64,000 nucleotides of DNA from Linum tenue (GCA_946122785.1 CAMGYJ010000005.1:35454002-35518001); one strand, 5' to 3'; shown: positions 46,890 through 58,989, numbered from the stretch's first letter. Made by a program: numbers and translations. Notes: generated by a model from the sequence alone, not told the origin.

Positions 46890-48152
46890 GTATGCTTATG
46901 GCGTAACTTGGAGAAAATAGTCGACCTCTTCTATTAAGTGGTCGACCACTTTTCAAGATAATAGTTGACTTCTTCCACCAAGTGGTCGACCACTTTCCAA
47001 GAAATGGTCAACCTCTTCCACCAAGTGGTCTATCACTTGAGTCAACTGGTCTACAGCGTCCGGAAATGGGTCAACCTTATAACACAATTACCTTTAAGTG
47101 GCCGACCTCTTCCACCAAGTGGTCAACCACTTTCCAAGAAAATGGTTTACCACTTCTACCAAGCGGTCTACCACTTGAGGCAACCGGTCTACCGCTTCTA
47201 GCAATGGGTCGACCTACGACACACTAACCTTCAACTTACACCTGCTTGTTGGAGGAGGTAGACCGCTTCCGCCAAAACAGCCTACCGATTCCGCAAAATG
47301 GTTTACATACCTCTTTCGACCAGATGAGACAGTTACCTTATACTTACATTAGCAAAATAATGGACATTAGGAGACCAAAAATATAAAATTGTTTTGTAGT
47401 AACGCAACATCCTATCACATGTGGGCAACCAGATCCCTACGCAAATTATAGGCAAAGACAAAATTAAACACCCTATTTTAACCCTTATGGAATAAAAATC
47501 CACAAAATAGATTATATGAGATTTATGAACGTTGAAGTTGACACAATTGTATAACAAATATACTCTAATTTTTGAGCATCCTCAGTACAAAACTAGCAAC
47601 AAAGTTGATCTATCATAAGACAATTATAGGATAGAAACAAGAAAACTTAGAATTTGAAGGAAAGTTGAAAGTCTCTATATAGTAAGTCAAATATAAGAAT
47701 TAAATATGTGGAATATTTTTTTAAATCTACGGGAGAACAATCACTCGAGAAACTTGTCATCTATGCTTGCAACATTTGTACTAATTTTAAATCTCTTACT
47801 AGCAATCATATCTATTGTTATTGGTCTCTAATTATATATGATGATATCACTAGCAATGGTTCATCAGGTTGACCAATTATTGAATGAGGTGGACAACTTG
47901 GGGAAAGAGGTAGACCACTTGATGGAAGTGGTAGACCATTATTTGTATAATGAACGACTTTTTATTGGAAGAGGTTGACCGTTTGTTGAACATAGCAAAT
48001 TAAAAAAATAATACATCTGGTCGACCATTCCAACAATGAGATCGGCCATTTTGTCCAAATAGATCGACCGTTTTATCCAAATAGATCAACTATATCAGTG
48101 AACAGGTCGACCGTTTTGTCCAAGTCATGGTGACTTACAAGTCACCGCAGCA
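46890..48152. mobile_element. Element with GGTCGACC subterminal repeats, relative of 8857-9942
   Basis: Its right end, reversed, reads TTGCTGCGGTGACTTGTAAG and then CAAAACGGTCGACC. That closely matches the left end of the foldback element (TTTGCTACGGTGACATGC, TTTTCGGTCGACC). The left end is a shorter match (TGCTTATGGCGTAACTTGG). Subterminal arrays of AGTGGTCGACCACTT-type units occupy 46920-47220, and looser ones occupy 47870-48120. No coding frame is supportable. The target duplication is not clear. Confidence 0.65.
46917..47220. repeat. Degenerate minisatellite of GTGGTCGACCACTT units
   Basis: Units of roughly 40-45 bases alternating AAGTGGTCGACCACTT and CGACCTCTTCCACC repeat with heavy divergence. 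This produces two overlapping spurious frames of about 80 codons on the plus strand. Confidence 0.8.
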
Positions 48153-49042
48153 ATTGATCTCTATAGCCGCGCAACCAATTTCTAATGCAACTAAAATGAT
48201 TACTGGTAGCAATAAAGAAGGCTATTGCAAACAATTCTGCCAATAGTAAAAGATGGTGACTTTTTGTAACCAATTTTAATTTGGTTGTCATAGTGAATTC
48301 TATTGGTTGAGAAACGTATGTGATTGGCCTTCATAAATACTAATCAGAACCAATTTATGTAACTACTAGTAACAATTTAATTTTGGATGCAAAAGAGAAT
48401 TCATGTAAGGGTTCGTTTGGAGAATATGAGTTTAAATCTACAGATTGTCAATAATTTGAAGACTCTAATTCTTCGGATTGTTGAAAATAGATTTTAAAAT
48501 ATTTATTGTTCGGTAACTGTGATTGTTAACATTGAATGAAAATAAAAAATTTATATTCAATAACATGTTTATCTTTGATAATAAATTAGAGTGGTTCGAA
48601 AAATATTAAAAACTTTGTTGATAAATATATTTAATATGATAAATAAATAAAAGAAAGAGAAAAAGTATTAAAAAAATCTCACGAATCAAGATATAAAATC
48701 TCTCTGATTATGGGAGATTTGATATCAGTAGATTTTAGAGATTTGAAATCTCTAAAGGTAAAATCCACAATACAAAGAGCAACAAAAAATATTTCTACAA
48801 AATCTACGGATTTAGTGAATCCACGCTCTAAATCCCGTTTTCCAAACTATCCCTAAGTGTTATAGGTGACCATTCAATTTGGTTGAGAAATTTATTGTAT
48901 GTCAACCAATAACGTGTTATGATGACTAATTTTTTGGTTATAAAATTTTCATACAACTACTAGTAAAATAATACTATTTTAGACAACTAATGATTTTTGT
49001 TATAAAAGTTTAATTCAACCATAAGATTTGGTCCTCAAAAAC
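48153..49042. other. AT-rich region, possible CACTA 3' remains
   Basis: Phrases such as TTTGGTTGTCATAGTG and ACTACTAGTAA recur, consistent with a decayed CACTA subterminal zone. No gene. Confidence 0.35.
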
Positions 49043-49489
49043 TAGGGCGGGCTATTTAGTCCGGGTTTTTTGGTTTTATCCGAAACCGGACCGTATAATC
49101 CAGACCGAGATCGGATCGGGACCGGATAGTAAACAATTCAATCCAATCTTTGGACTTAGATTTGAAGTAAAAACCCTTCGGGACCGGATCGAAAACTGGA
49201 TAAAGACCGGATAAGAGAGCTCAACACCCAAAACTTAAGGGTAATTTGCATAAACTGTTACAAACCTTTGCAGTTAATACAAAACTTAACCAACTCCTCA
49301 CCCTTTTAGGCCTTAGGCCACTCAAATCCCCACAAGCTCAATATAAAATCAAGACCGAATTGGGACCGGACCGGGTCAAGACTGAACTGTATCCAATCCA
49401 ATCTTTGGTCCTTATATTTTCAAAAAGACCGGACTGGACCAGATCAATTTGGGCCAATTTAACCGGACCGGACCGTATAGCCACCCCTA
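49043..49489 (-). mobile_element. hAT MITE, CCGGTCCGG family, copy C
   Basis: Starts TAGGGCGGGCTATTTAG and ends GTATAGCCACCCCTA. Flanks TCAAAAAC and TAAAAAAC match at 7 of 8 positions. It shares the small internal insertion (about 49240-49284) with the copies at 10267 and 59345. Confidence 0.9.
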
Positions 49490-49639
49490 TAAAAAACACA
49501 TGCCCAGCTAATTAATTAAATAGAAAAGAAAAGCAAGCTCAGAATAACTTTAATTATTACGATGGCTTGATTCTCATAACAAAGACTTTCAAAGATAAAG
49601 TTTAATTTAAGGAGTTTGGGGAAGAACGAGCTTAGAGCT

Positions 49640-49712
49640 TTTTTTTTATCGAAATCTGCAAATTTTATTAAGCAGAACTTGGGACTACATTGTCCAGCGC
49701 TAGCTGATCAAC
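49640..49712 (-). mobile_element. 5'-truncated retroposon tail with 18-bp target duplication
   Basis: A 73-base insert starting with a T-run on the plus strand (a poly(A) tail on the minus strand) is flanked by a perfect 18-bp direct repeat, AAGAACGAGCTTAGAGCT (49622-49639, 49713-49730). Minus-strand sequence before the tail includes AATAAAATTTGCAGATTTCG, like the 3' end of plant LINEs. A poly(A) tail plus a long duplication is the signature of target-primed reverse transcription. Confidence 0.88.
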
Positions 49713-50213
49713 AAGAACGAGCTTAGAGCTGGAGCTGGTATAAAGAATACATGTCTAGTAGCTAGCTTAGGTAATGTACACAAATTCCCAAATATGGTTT
49801 TTTTTTTTCAAAAAATTACCATGAATATAGTGGTTTTAAAATTATTGACACAAATATTGTATTTTGCAGGACAAGAATCGCGAGTCCGCATGAGCAGCGA
49901 AAATAAGCCCAATGCAAGCGAATAAGCGTCAGACTCAGGTGATTCGCATTACATCTTTTTACTTTAAAAAAGACGGACCCGCGCCAGTCTCACGCAGATG
50001 CGCTTTTTCTTTTTTTATTCGTTGTCGCAGAAGGAAGATTCCCAAAATATTTGAATGGGCGGAGCCACGCCAGTCTCACGCGGATTCTCTTTTCCCCGCC
50101 TTGCGCACCCACTCCAGCACCATATAAATAAGCGGTTTCCCTTTTAGTTGCTCACCACAAAAAATCGATGTTACGAAGCTAAGCGAAGAAGAGCTATGCT
50201 AGTTGCTGCAAAG

Positions 50214-52421
50214 ATGGCTAATAGGTAAGAGACACATTTATTTTTAATTATATTCTTGAAATGCTATTATGATTTTTTTTAGTTAGTAATTATGGAATTT
50301 GTTTTTTATGTAGTGATTTTAGACGATTTGAACTAATCGTTCGGTGAAAATCTAAGAAAGTAGAGGACAATTTGGGTGTCCATTTCGTTGGTGGTAGAAG
50401 CTTTCAGTTGACAGTTCCTTGCAGGGTCACATATCACCAATTTTGTGAGAATCTAGTTCTGAGGATACGACGTCATGACGAAGCAGTACAAGATAGTGAT
50501 ATGATCACAGGTTTCACTTACAAACTTCTAGAATGGCAGAATGGTGTTCTATTTCATTATGTGATGCCTATTGTGGATGATAATAGGTTGAATGTGCTTT
50601 TCAATTTTATGGCACAAAACCCATATTGTTTGGGTGTTGAGATACATGTTGAGATTAGTTAGAATCAGGGTGAAGATGAGACATGGAGTGTGCCATCTGA
50701 TCATGACTATGATGATGGAGAGGAGGAGGAGGAGGAGGAGGAAGAAGAAGAAGGAGAGCCTAATTATCCTCCATATTTTGACTTGCAGGGTAATGAAGAG
50801 GACGATGAATTATCATATGCTGATTCATATGGCGTAATTCCAATGCCTATTGTTGCTGGTTCGAAGGATAATTCTAAAAGGGGCAGATATTTCACTCCAA
50901 ATACGCTGCACAGGTAGCGATTAAATATCACGCACTACAATGCAAACTTTCACTATGTCGTGGTGGAGTCGACACCTTTAATCTAGAAGGTCAAATGCTT
51001 GAAGCATAAGGATGATAATTGTGCTTGGATTGTGCGGTTTGAACGTCGAGATGTTGGAAGCGAATGAACTGTGAGAAAGGCCGAGTTGATGCATTCTTGT
51101 AGCAGTACGACTCAACCGACGGATCATCATCATCTTGATGTCGACATTATATCTGACTCTGTGAAGCATTTGGTACGTCTCCAACCAATCTGAGTGTTCT
51201 AACTGTGCAAGCGAGTTGAAAGATAAGTTTAATATGCAAGTTACTTACAAGAAGGCTTGGGAAACAAAGAGAATTAGAGAAGTTGCATGGAGAAAATAAA
51301 TGGGGAGCAATAAATGGGGAAGGGCGGCATTGCATTCGCCAAATCTGGGGGAGGGAAGTTGCACACTAGGGGGAACCATACATGGATGACCTTTTGAACC
51401 CGAAAAGAACCAGACCATTACTTGCTTTTGTTTCTTTTGCACTAAAATCACTACATTCCCTTGTTCTTGCTAGATAATAGGAGTTCACTGAGTAGGCAGT
51501 AGATCTAGAGCTCGGGTCGATAATTAGACTTAACCACTATTATGCATCTCCACTCTGCGATTATACTTGGTCGCAGTTTGGTGTTGTGTCATAGCGTTTC
51601 AAAACCCAAATTAGGTCAATAATTTTTTACAAAACAAATCGGCCACTATTATACAAAAATTAACATGAACAAATTATATTAAGTTTTTAATAAGTATATT
51701 CTTAAGTAAATGAAAAACTGAAAAAAGCGAGATCCCCAAATTTGGAGAATGTAGCATTGGAGCAAAAGAGGAGAAAATGAGGATGATCCTCAAATTTGGG
51801 GACTAGCATTGCACTTGGCCTTATGGACCTTAGGTAGATGGATTCAAGAATTGTCCAAGAGTTATGGTTGTTGATGAAACATTTCTTATTGGAAAGTATA
51901 AAGAATTGTTACTCATGGCAAGCTCATTTGATGGTTGAAAGAAGATTTTTCCAATTGCATTTGTCATAATGGAGAGCGCGAATACTGAAAGTTGGCCATG
52001 GTTCATAAGACACTTTCAAGGTTTGACCGATCGAAATGATGTCTGCATCATCTTAGATAGACATGTGGGACTCTATGAAGCCATGAGAAGCATCGGAAGA
52101 GGTTGGGAGTGGAGATGGGGCATGCGAAACTATGCAAACAACTTGCAAAGGAATACTAAAATCAAGATGATGTATAATCAACTGTTTCGAGTCGGTAAGC
52201 CTTCATTATTATGGTTATTTATTGTTATGTATTATTTATTTATTTATTTTTGTCATGAATATAACTAACTCGTGTGGTTATTTATTGTGTTTGTCGGAGA
52301 AAAACGCTTGGAGAAGTTCGATCGTCAAGTTGAGCAATTTAAGAAGATGACCGGTGATAGAAATGTTTCATGCGATAATTGGGGTGGACCAAAATCAACT
52401 CCGTTGGACCTTAGCACATGA
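50214..52421 (+). pseudogene. mudrA-like transposase, decayed
   Basis: Exon 1 (50214-50224) and the intron are as in the relative at 15289. The first stop comes at codon 15 (CGGTGA). In order it retains: the PB1-like N-terminal region; the acidic run; the MuDR DNA-binding zone with KVKCLKHKDDNCAWIVRFER (50980-51050) and the His/Cys part AELMHSCSS; ADLQ-type KKAWETKR (about 51250); and the MULE catalytic core RVMVVDETFLIGKYKELLLM to WPWFIRHFQGLTDRNDVCII and LDRH (51840-52060). The third acidic residue and the SWIM zinc finger are not seen. After an intron a short end reads EKRLEKFDRQVEQF and stops at 52421. At least four stops or frameshifts are present. Confidence 0.85.
51317..51822. mobile_element. 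Possible MITE nested in the mudrA-like pseudogene
   Basis: The transposase reading is interrupted between about 51297 and 51830 by AT-rich non-coding sequence. Its edges resemble an inverted pair: GGCATTGCATTCGCCAAATC at the left, and reversed right GTGCAATGCTAGTCCCCAAATTTG. Boundaries and target duplication are uncertain. Confidence 0.4.
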
Positions 52422-52750
52422 TGACCATAATGGTGGAACTTTTATCAAATGTAGTAGTCGTTGTTGTTCGTAGTAGTTGTTATTGTTTGATGTTGTTATG
52501 GTTTGAACGATCGGGTGGGCTTTTGGGTTTTGGAACTTTCGAATTCCATGTAGTAGTTGTTGTTGTTTGAAGTAGTTGTTGAACTTTAATCAAATGATAA
52601 ATAGTTCAAGTTTTCATTTTAGACAATATCATCATACATGACAATAATAGTATCATAATACATTATGAAATGATAAATAGTCCACAATAGTACTATAATA
52701 CATAATAACCATAGAAGTACATACTAATAACATCATACATAATAGTATCA

Positions 52751-55560
52751 CTAACGACCACCACGATGATCCACTAGATGGCCTCCAGTACCACACATCA
52801 GTGCCTATCTGTCCTGTACAAGCATCTGCTCAGCGTGATGGGTCCGATCTCCCTCCACTGTATCATCATCATCCTGTGTACCGAACAAACCATGCACCTG
52901 AGACCGGGGATGCTCATCTGGTGCACTAGTGAATAACCCCTGCCCCTTAAGATGCTACATCTCCGGAGCCCACATCATGGTCGAGTCCTCTGCTGAAGGA
53001 TCCCCCTCTAGTCACTCCCACCAGAGATGCGGTGTGGCTACTCGATAACCACTTGAGGCCATGTATCTGCCTCCCATCGCAGCATGGTGGGATGTATGGA
53101 AGCTATCGTCCGGAGTGGAGGGTGAAATCCTGAAGAAGGCCTTGGCTGAAATGCCAAAAAAGGCTAGAAGGGCTGAGAAGGATGGAAGGCCGATGAAGTG
53201 CCTGGCTAAAACTGTGAAAACCCAAGCTGAAACTGCGAAGAAGTGTCTGAATGAAACTGTGAAAACCCTGGCTGAAACTGCGAAGAAGTTATGGGTCTAT
53301 ACTGCGGCTAGAAGGGAGGAGTTGGTTGGACAGGCTGTGAGCTGTAAGTGTGTCAAACAGACTATACTCGCTGACGATATGAAATCCTCATTGGGTGAGG
53401 TACGTTGCACTGATCACGTCGTTGTCTACGCCTCCTAGGCTCCTGCATGAACTGTGGCTCTCGCACGTACCAGTCTAGTCTCGGATTCGTACGCTCTGAC
53501 CATCTGGCAAGGTTTTGCTCATTAGGATGTTGTTGTATAGGTACTGTCACATCAGGATGCCGACGATCATTCAAACCTAAAGCAGCAACCTCTGATGCCA
53601 TCATCTAAGCCAACTCCATCCTCTCGTCGGTGGTAGATTGCGCTATCCTGTAACTTCAACTCAACAAACTCTAAGATGTCGTACTGAAAATTAAATTTAA
53701 AATGTCAAGATTTCACACAACTACGAATTTCCAAACAAATAAAACAAAAATATGAAGCAAGAAAAACTAACCACTGCGTTCACTCTAGATGCTCTCCGTG
53801 TGAGTGTACATCTGGAAACATCTCGATACCACTCCAGATTCTCCAAGTGGTAGGCTAAAGTCTCCTCACTAAATGGCATAGCCGCTATATACTCATGTCA
53901 ATGATGGCACAAATCAAGAGACTCACTATAGTCGTTTAGCAACCGCTACCCACGCGATGGCCCCCGAGATGTCTGGCGAAGGAAATATCTAATCTCAGGC
54001 TCACTATGTGGCTGATGAGGCTCATCCTGCAGCATGCCAAACTGTCGGAGCACGCGATCTGGATGGTGCCACATCACCGGTGAAAAGCATATCAGTGGAA
54101 CTATTGCTCGAAACGTATTTGACTGGATCACACTACCTCAGAATTGCTCGCCTCTCGCCTAGTAAGAACACCACTACACACAAAAAGTGGTCACATTTTA
54201 CTACTGAATCTACAAAAACTAATGAAAACTATTCTATAATGAAATATTATATACTAAACACGATGGTCAACACCTTGTCAAAAACAACTTGTACTGGTAA
54301 AACTGGTTACCGTGTTGATGGGTGTTGGTCCGAAGCCATCGAGCACCACGTGGGTATGCGTTCTCAGTAATAGGCTCCTTCATCTCTGTATGTCGTGGTG
54401 CTATCTGTGGAAATTGCTCCCACGCCCAGAGCTGCAGTAAGGGGACTCATCCACCAAGGTCATCTCTTAGGGAAGAGGACTACGTCATGTTCAAAACAGA
54501 CCTACCCATCTCACTGTACAGGTAGACTAAAACAGCTGCTCTCAAAGAGAACCGTCCAGCTCTCTGCCAATCCTCCACCAAGAGTAGGTACTGTAGATGA
54601 ACCGTAGCTCCAGTCCGATGGGGGAACAGTACTCCTCCCATCATAGATAGAGCATATGCTCGTGCAAACTGCTCTGTAGTCTCCGATGATGCATTTGCCG
54701 GCAAATGATTGAATTCATCCCTGAGCCAACCAATCTTAACTGCACCGCCGGAAAGATCAAAAGGAGCCCATTCTAACAGTCTCACACACTTCTCTGACCA
54801 CTCCTCATTTGGTGTGTCTACTATGACGGGATCACCGTCGATCGGTAGACCGGTGAGTGTCGCAACGTCCTCTAAAGTGATCGTAACCTCACCAAACGAC
54901 AATTGAGAGGTCGATGTCTCGTGTCGCCAACGTTCTACGAGCGCAGTATCAAACCTGGATCAGCAGTCATATGGACCAATCGGTGAACACTAATAAAGCC
55001 CGCCACGATGAGTTACGTCTGATAATGTGCATGGTACGTGACTATACGGGTCGTACCTCGAATCTGGTAAACTCGATAACAAGCTACAATGCACAAAACT
55101 TATATTAATTCAATTTCATATGTAATTCTAATTTCAGTTCACCTAGTAAAATATATCTAATCTAAACTTAAACTAATTTCAAAAAATTTCATACGTAATT
55201 CTAATTGCAGTTCACCTAGTAAAAATCTAAACATCTAATCTAACTTGCTAATGAACTTTAAAGAAAATTTGTTATGAAAGACTTACCTCGTTTTGCAAAA
55301 TTGAGTGGGCACGATGTTGACCATGTGCCTAAAGAAGTACCGAATCGACCAGAGTTGGATCAATTGTCGTAGGTGGTCGCCTCATGGAATACGTTTTCAT
55401 AATCCTAGGAACTGAAAAGCAACAAACAAAATAAAAACTAATTAAAAAATAGAATAGTAACATCTCGCCGTCGGCGAAAATCCTTACCTTGGTACCCGCC
55501 TTCATTGCCGCTCGCCACCCTCTCCCCCTTCCTCTGCCAGCGACCGCTTCCTCTTTGCCG
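52751..55560 (-). pseudogene. Plant mobile domain (PMD/MAIN-like) gene, decayed
   Basis: On the minus strand it begins near 55560 with EEAVAGRGRGRG (the expected ATG is lost). It has the second exon TIDPTLVDS (55340-55410), and then the PMD proper at 54902-54480: FGEVTITLEDVATLTGLPID, PNEEWSEKCVRLLEWAPFDL and LRDEFNHLPANASSETTEQF. The C-terminal region includes RIDWYVR-like WYVREPQFMQEP (53400-53520). After it come Ser/Gln/Phe-rich repeats (53200-53300 on the plus strand, unit about 42 bases). The tail MMWAPEM, QVHGLFGTQDDDDTVEGDR ends at a stop at 52751. Stops occur in several exons. It converges on the mudrA-like gene. Confidence 0.82.
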
Positions 55561-55995
55561 GAATGGTCGGAGTCAGATCTGGTTCTGGAGTGGCTCCGCA
55601 CGAAGGAAGAGAAAATAGAAAGAAGGAGACGCGGGTTTGCTTGAGTGATGGTAGGAGGAGTAAGATTTTGGCTGATTCGTGTGAGCTTGGTGGAAGCAGG
55701 GGAAGGTCTCTTCGGAATCGCACAACAGAGAAAAAGGGGAGAAGAAGGTGTTTTGAGTCTCTGCTGCAAGGGGTTGGGGAAAAGCGAATAATCAAATCCG
55801 CTTGAGACTAGCGCGGGTCAACGTATTGTATAGTAGCGCATCCGCTTGAGGTGGGGCGGGTTCGCGTATGTTGTGGCTATTTTTTATGCTCACGTAGATT
55901 CGCCTTATCCTACCTTCAAAACACAATATTCATGTAAATACTTTTTAAATCGCCATATTTGTGATAAATTAAAAAAAATTGGGAATTAACCCCCA

Positions 55996-56737
55996 CAAAT
56001 TTCCTAGTTGCATAAAATATATCTAGAACACCCACACGCAAGAGAACAAGCACATATGACAAGAAATCATCATGCATTAGAACAGGGGATGAGATAGCAT
56101 AACTATCTTTAAAGGGGTTGGAAAAATGACACCCCTATTAATTATAGGCTTTTAAGGTATTTATTTGTGTTGCATTTAATAATCTATCTGAATTAAAAGT
56201 TCATATTAATTACTTTCTTTTTTTAGTGCAATGGTAGTTCTACCAGTGCAATGATATCAGTGTACAAGTGCAATGGTAGTTCAAAATTCATAATAATTAC
56301 TCTCCTTTTTTCAGTGCAATGGTAATTCAAAGAAATGAATGTAATTAATAAGAATTTTTAATTCGCAAAGATTATTAAATATAACACAAATTTAATACTA
56401 TAATTAACTATAATTAATAGGAAGTATCATTTTTCCAAATAAAAATGACAATTACAACATTCATACATGCATTATATATATGGAACATTAGTCAATCATT
56501 ATTAACTATTAATTAAACAACAGAAACAAAGGAGCAATACAATAAGAGCTAGGGCAGGAAAAATAGAGAATCCGTTTCTTGCTAATTGACTTCACTTTTC
56601 CTTGGGTAATTCAGGTAAAACGATCATCATCAGCTTCAGCAGTCGTTCGATCCTCTGCATGCACCCCAGAACCAGAGTTATTACCTTTCATTCTCAAACT
56701 AATGCAAGAAGAGCTCCTTTGTAAACAATCAAACTAT
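55996..56737. other. Intergenic, nothing recognised
   Basis: AT-rich spacer. The phrase AGTGCAATGGTAGTTC recurs near 56225, 56267 and 56315, a short local repeat. No gene. Confidence 0.5.
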
Positions 56738-57050
56738 GAGGAATTTTACAATGCTATGTAGCATTGGTGCTATAGGTTTTTCTTTTATGGTACAATTTGA
56801 AGTTGTACCTTTAACGTTATTGTACAATTTCATATTGTACTTATACTCTTTTGTCAAATTGTTTTATAGTACAACTTAAACTTGTACTTTCATTTGATGA
56901 TACAAGTTAAGTTTAAGTTATAAAGTTGTACCATTACATAAGAGCACAAATTCATTTATGGTACAACCTGAAATTATACATTTAACGTTATGGTACAACT
57001 TTAAGTTGTACATTAAAGCACCAATACTTTATAGCATAGTAGAAGTGCTC
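56738..57050. mobile_element. Mutator-like MITE with GTACAACTT palindromes
   Basis: Begins GAGGAATTTTACAATGC and ends AGTAGAAGTGCTC, with weak inverted ends. A perfect 9-bp target duplication TCAAACTAT flanks it (56729-56737, 57051-57059). The interior repeats GTACAACTT and AAGTTGTAC many times and can fold strongly. It sits only 63 bases past the stop codon of the P450 gene, inside its probable 3' UTR. A copy is in intron 1 of the ABCG gene. Confidence 0.9.
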
Positions 57051-57113
57051 TCAAACTATTGGGGAATCATACATATAGCCATCGCATGCTTTCAAGATGT
57101 CAAAGGTGCAACA

Positions 57114-58919
57114 TTACATCGCGTCATATGCAACGGGAATCAAACACAGGTTGCATTCTCTTCTGGCCGAAGATCCAAAACGCTCAGTCATGTCCAAGTC
57201 CTCGGGCTTCGATCCATCGGGAAGCTTCCAGTCGAAATGAAAGAGCAGATTCGCCAGAGTAAGTTTAACAACCGATGTTCCGTATAAAATTCCAGGACAC
57301 ATCCTCCTTCCGGCTCCGAAGGGAATAAAGTCGAAATGATCCGTCCCCTTGTAGTTGCTCGTGCTTTTAAGGAATCTCTCTGGATAAAATTTCTCGGCAT
57401 CTGCGCCCCAGTAACGAGGATCTCTCCCGATCGCCCAGCCGTTGACGATTACTTTTGTTTTGGGTGGAATATCGTACCCCATGACCTGCACCTGCTCGGT
57501 GCTTTCTCTTGGGAGAAGTAACGGAAGTGGCGGATGCAATCTTAAACTTTCTTGGATAACCATGTCCAAATATTCCAATTCATGGACACTTGATTCATCA
57601 ACGACATGCTTTCCACGATACACTCGTCTAACTTCTTCTTGTGCGATTCGCATCACTCTAGGGTCTCTCACGAGTTCCGCCATCGTCCAGTCCATTGCTG
57701 TGGCTGACGTCTCTACTCCAGCAAGGAATATCTCCTACCAAATCGTACATAAAGTCAATGATATTTCGTCACGAGACAGATAGGAACAATAAATATGAAA
57801 AATTGCTTCTAGCTAGACATATAATTTTAATTTTAATAACGTCTAAATAGAAATATATAACATCCAAATTTTTGTATTAAAGGTTAATTTAAACAAAAAA
57901 TGTAATGATCTGTGTAAATTTCGATAGTATGTGAGCATTTATATACTTACAAGGGTGACTGCTTTGACGTTTTCCAAGGTCAAACTGAAATCAAGGCTCT
58001 GACTTTCGTGAAGATTGAGGAGAACATCCAGCAGATCCTCCGTCTCCACTACTCCTCCGCCAACTCCCTTCCCGGCAGCGGCAACGGCGGCGGCTCTTCT
58101 CTCTTTATATTCACTGATCATGTCGTCAAGCATCCGATCCAACTTCCTGTGAATCTCCATGAGTTGACTTTTAAACCCTGTCACCACCGGAAGCCACGTC
58201 AGCGACGGGAACAGGTCAGACACCCTGAACCCTCCCAACACGTCAGCAATCCTCTCCACCATCTTAAAGAACTCCTCCCCGTCAACGTCACCAGCCAGCT
58301 TGCCAAACGCCGACCCCCGAGTCGCCCGGCTGGTGAGCTGGAACAGAGCCTTCCCGACATCCACGGTCTCCCCTTTGGCGGCGCTACGGGACAGGCTGTC
58401 GACGAGCGCCGCCGCCTCCTTCTCCCTGATGGGCCGGAAAGAACGGACCCGGTGGGCCCCAAGGAGCTCGACCACGCAGGTTTTGCGGAGCTTGCGGTAG
58501 AAGTCGTTGTAGGGAGTGAAGGCGAGGTCTTTCCCCGCGTAGACCACGATGTCGGCGCCGAGGATGGAAGGCCGGGACGCGAAAACGACGTCGTGCGTCT
58601 TCATGACTTCTCTGGCGGCTTCCGCGGAGGAGATGACGATGTGGGACAGCTCGCCGAGCTGGAGGTGCATGATGTCGGGACCGTGCTTGTGGGCCAGGTC
58701 GCGGAGGCGGCGGTGCGGGAGGGCGGAGACGAGCTGGTGGAGGTTTCCGATGATCGGGACCCGACGTGGGCCTGGCGGTGGGCGGTGACGTGGATGCTTG
58801 GTGCCGAAGAGTTTGGTTATTAGGGTTAGAGTGGTGGTTGCGATGACGAAGGTGGCGAGGAGTGTTAGGAAAGGGATTAGGAGAGGCGATGCCATTGAGA
58901 GTAGAGATTGGATTGACAT
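57114..58919 (-). CDS. Cytochrome P450, CYP71-clan (A-type)
   Basis: Two exons on the minus strand, 58919-57951 and 57734-57114, join in phase 0 at the position conserved for A-type P450s. The product has 529 residues, a normal length. An N-terminal membrane anchor (about residues 10-38) is followed by the Pro-rich hinge RPPPGPRRVPIIGNLHQL. The I-helix oxygen-binding motif AGVETS is at 328-333, the K-helix ESLR at 385-388, PERF follows, and the heme loop FGAGRRMCPG has its Cys at about 469. All key residues are present. The enzyme should be an ER-bound monooxygenase using NADPH-P450 reductase. The CYP71D-like wording suggests terpenoid or other specialised metabolism, but the substrate is not predictable. 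Exon 1 is markedly GC-rich compared with its surroundings. Confidence 0.95.
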
Positions 58920-58981
58920 GTTAATTAATTAACTTGTGATCGTTTCCTTCTCTGCTTTCCTTTTACTTTTTTTCTGCTTGG

Positions 58982-58989
58982 TATTTATA
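58982..58989 (-). promoter_or_regulatory. TATA box of the P450 gene
   Basis: On the minus strand CTATAAATACC lies about 63 bases upstream of the ATG at 58919, implying a short leader. Confidence 0.75.

Larger units (their letters stand above)
49770..55995. mobile_element. Mutator-like element with convergent mudrA-like and PMD genes (copy b)
   Basis: Inverted ends of about 85 bp: left AAATTCCCAAATATGG to TTGACACAAATATTGTATTT, and right (reversed) TTAATTCCCAATTTTTTTTT to TTACATGAATATTGTGTTTT. They match the inner terminal repeats of the element at 14415-17596. The exact outer ends and target duplication are unclear, so coordinates are good to perhaps 20 bases. A mudrA-like gene runs from the left end and a PMD gene from the right end; their stop codons lie 330 bases apart. 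Both genes carry several stops, so the element is dead. Confidence 0.82.

Noticed and set aside
53061..53438. 125-codon plus-strand frame with Lys/Ala/Thr repeats
   Set aside because: It is the reverse strand of the Ser/Gln/Phe-rich tail of the PMD pseudogene; the repeat unit explains the open frame.
58008..58823. 271-codon plus-strand open frame over P450 exon 1
   Set aside because: It is the exact antisense of a clear P450 exon. The length comes from the high GC content of that exon, and its translation shows no family features.
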